The notes below the pieces were generated by a model. The model made no database searches. It saw only the letters and a program-made list of their open reading frames with translations, and had not been told where the DNA came from. Position numbers and translations under genes: made by a program. Of a stretch of DNA of 5,862 bases, positions 5,732 through 5,862 are shown piece by piece (positions within the stretch are counted from its first letter, which is position 1; each line of letters begins with the position of its first letter). Source of the stretch: Anaerobacillus sp. (GTDB lineage Bacteria; Bacillota; Bacilli; Bacillales; Anaerobacillaceae); contig SKSA01000316.1 in assembly GCA_007118195.1 (NCBI GenBank), forward strand, positions 1 through 5,862, read 5' to 3'.

Positions 5732-5760
5732 ATTATATTGCTATTTTACCCTTTTGGCGT
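5732..5760 (-). promoter_or_regulatory. Promoter of the thpR-ytlQ operon
   Basis: On the minus strand a perfect -10 box, TATAAT (5737-5732), lies 27 bases before the GTG start. No good -35 box exists: ACGCCA at 17 bases spacing is poor, TTTACG (5763-5758) fits better but is 20 bases away. The ribosome binding site starts 10 bases after the -10 box, so the leader would be very short. Confidence 0.4.
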
Positions 5761-5763
5761 AAA

Positions 5764-5862
5764 GTTTTAGCATTAAACTTAAATTAGTTGGTTTGTTGGT
5801 TAGGTGGAAGCAAAAAATGAAGAGAAGGAAATCGTCCTATTTTTTACATATTAGATGGTGAC
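5764..5862. other. Right-edge intergenic sequence without a recognisable gene
   Basis: All three minus-strand frames from the window edge meet stop codons within 24 bases, and the plus strand offers only frames of about 15 codons. A weak AGGA/TCCT stem (5825-5837) before a T-run on the plus strand might be part of a terminator. Nothing else stands out. Confidence 0.5.

Noticed and set aside
5764..5810. TTGG-rich stretch on the plus strand as a possible G-quadruplex or repeat
   Set aside because: Only pairs of G's with irregular spacing occur, and no unit repeats exactly.

Overview
The window looks like chromosomal DNA of a low-GC Gram-positive bacterium of the family Bacillaceae. It is AT-rich, genes carry GGAGG-type ribosome binding sites, some start with TTG or GTG, and the gene content matches the ytlP-ytlQ-amyX-ytmP-ytzH neighbourhood that I recall from Bacillus subtilis and its relatives. 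Nothing in the coding content suggests phage, plasmid or recent transfer.

Layout, left to right. Positions 1-126 hold a 41-codon open frame that I cannot name; it may be the tail of a gene cut by the window edge. At 258-524 (+) is a small YtzH-like protein. It converges with ytmP (685-1482, -), a phosphotransferase of the aminoglycoside/choline kinase fold. The space between them is filled by a 123-base long inverted repeat (557-679) with perfect 14-base ends, which also serves as the ytmP terminator. Upstream of ytmP is its promoter, then a 94-base cluster of three adjacent hairpins (1628-1721) that resembles a remnant of an IS200/IS605-type element. Next comes amyX (1791-3917, -), a complete cytoplasmic type I pullulanase with all catalytic residues. 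After a gap with a palindrome and a strong terminator come ytlQ (4100-5131, -), a protein of unknown function that looks like a degenerate NERD nuclease domain, and ytlP/thpR (5145-5705, -), an RNA 2',3'-cyclic phosphodiesterase. The last 140 bases carry the thpR promoter and no gene.

How they work together: thpR and ytlQ are 13 bases apart and end in one terminator, so they form a two-gene operon of RNA end processing plus a probable inactive nuclease-fold partner. amyX debranches glycogen or maltodextrin inside the cell and appears to be its own unit, possibly reading into ytmP. ytmP also has a good promoter of its own. No defence system, CRISPR array, tRNA or rRNA was seen. The least-explained items are the two structured intergenic repeats and YtlQ.
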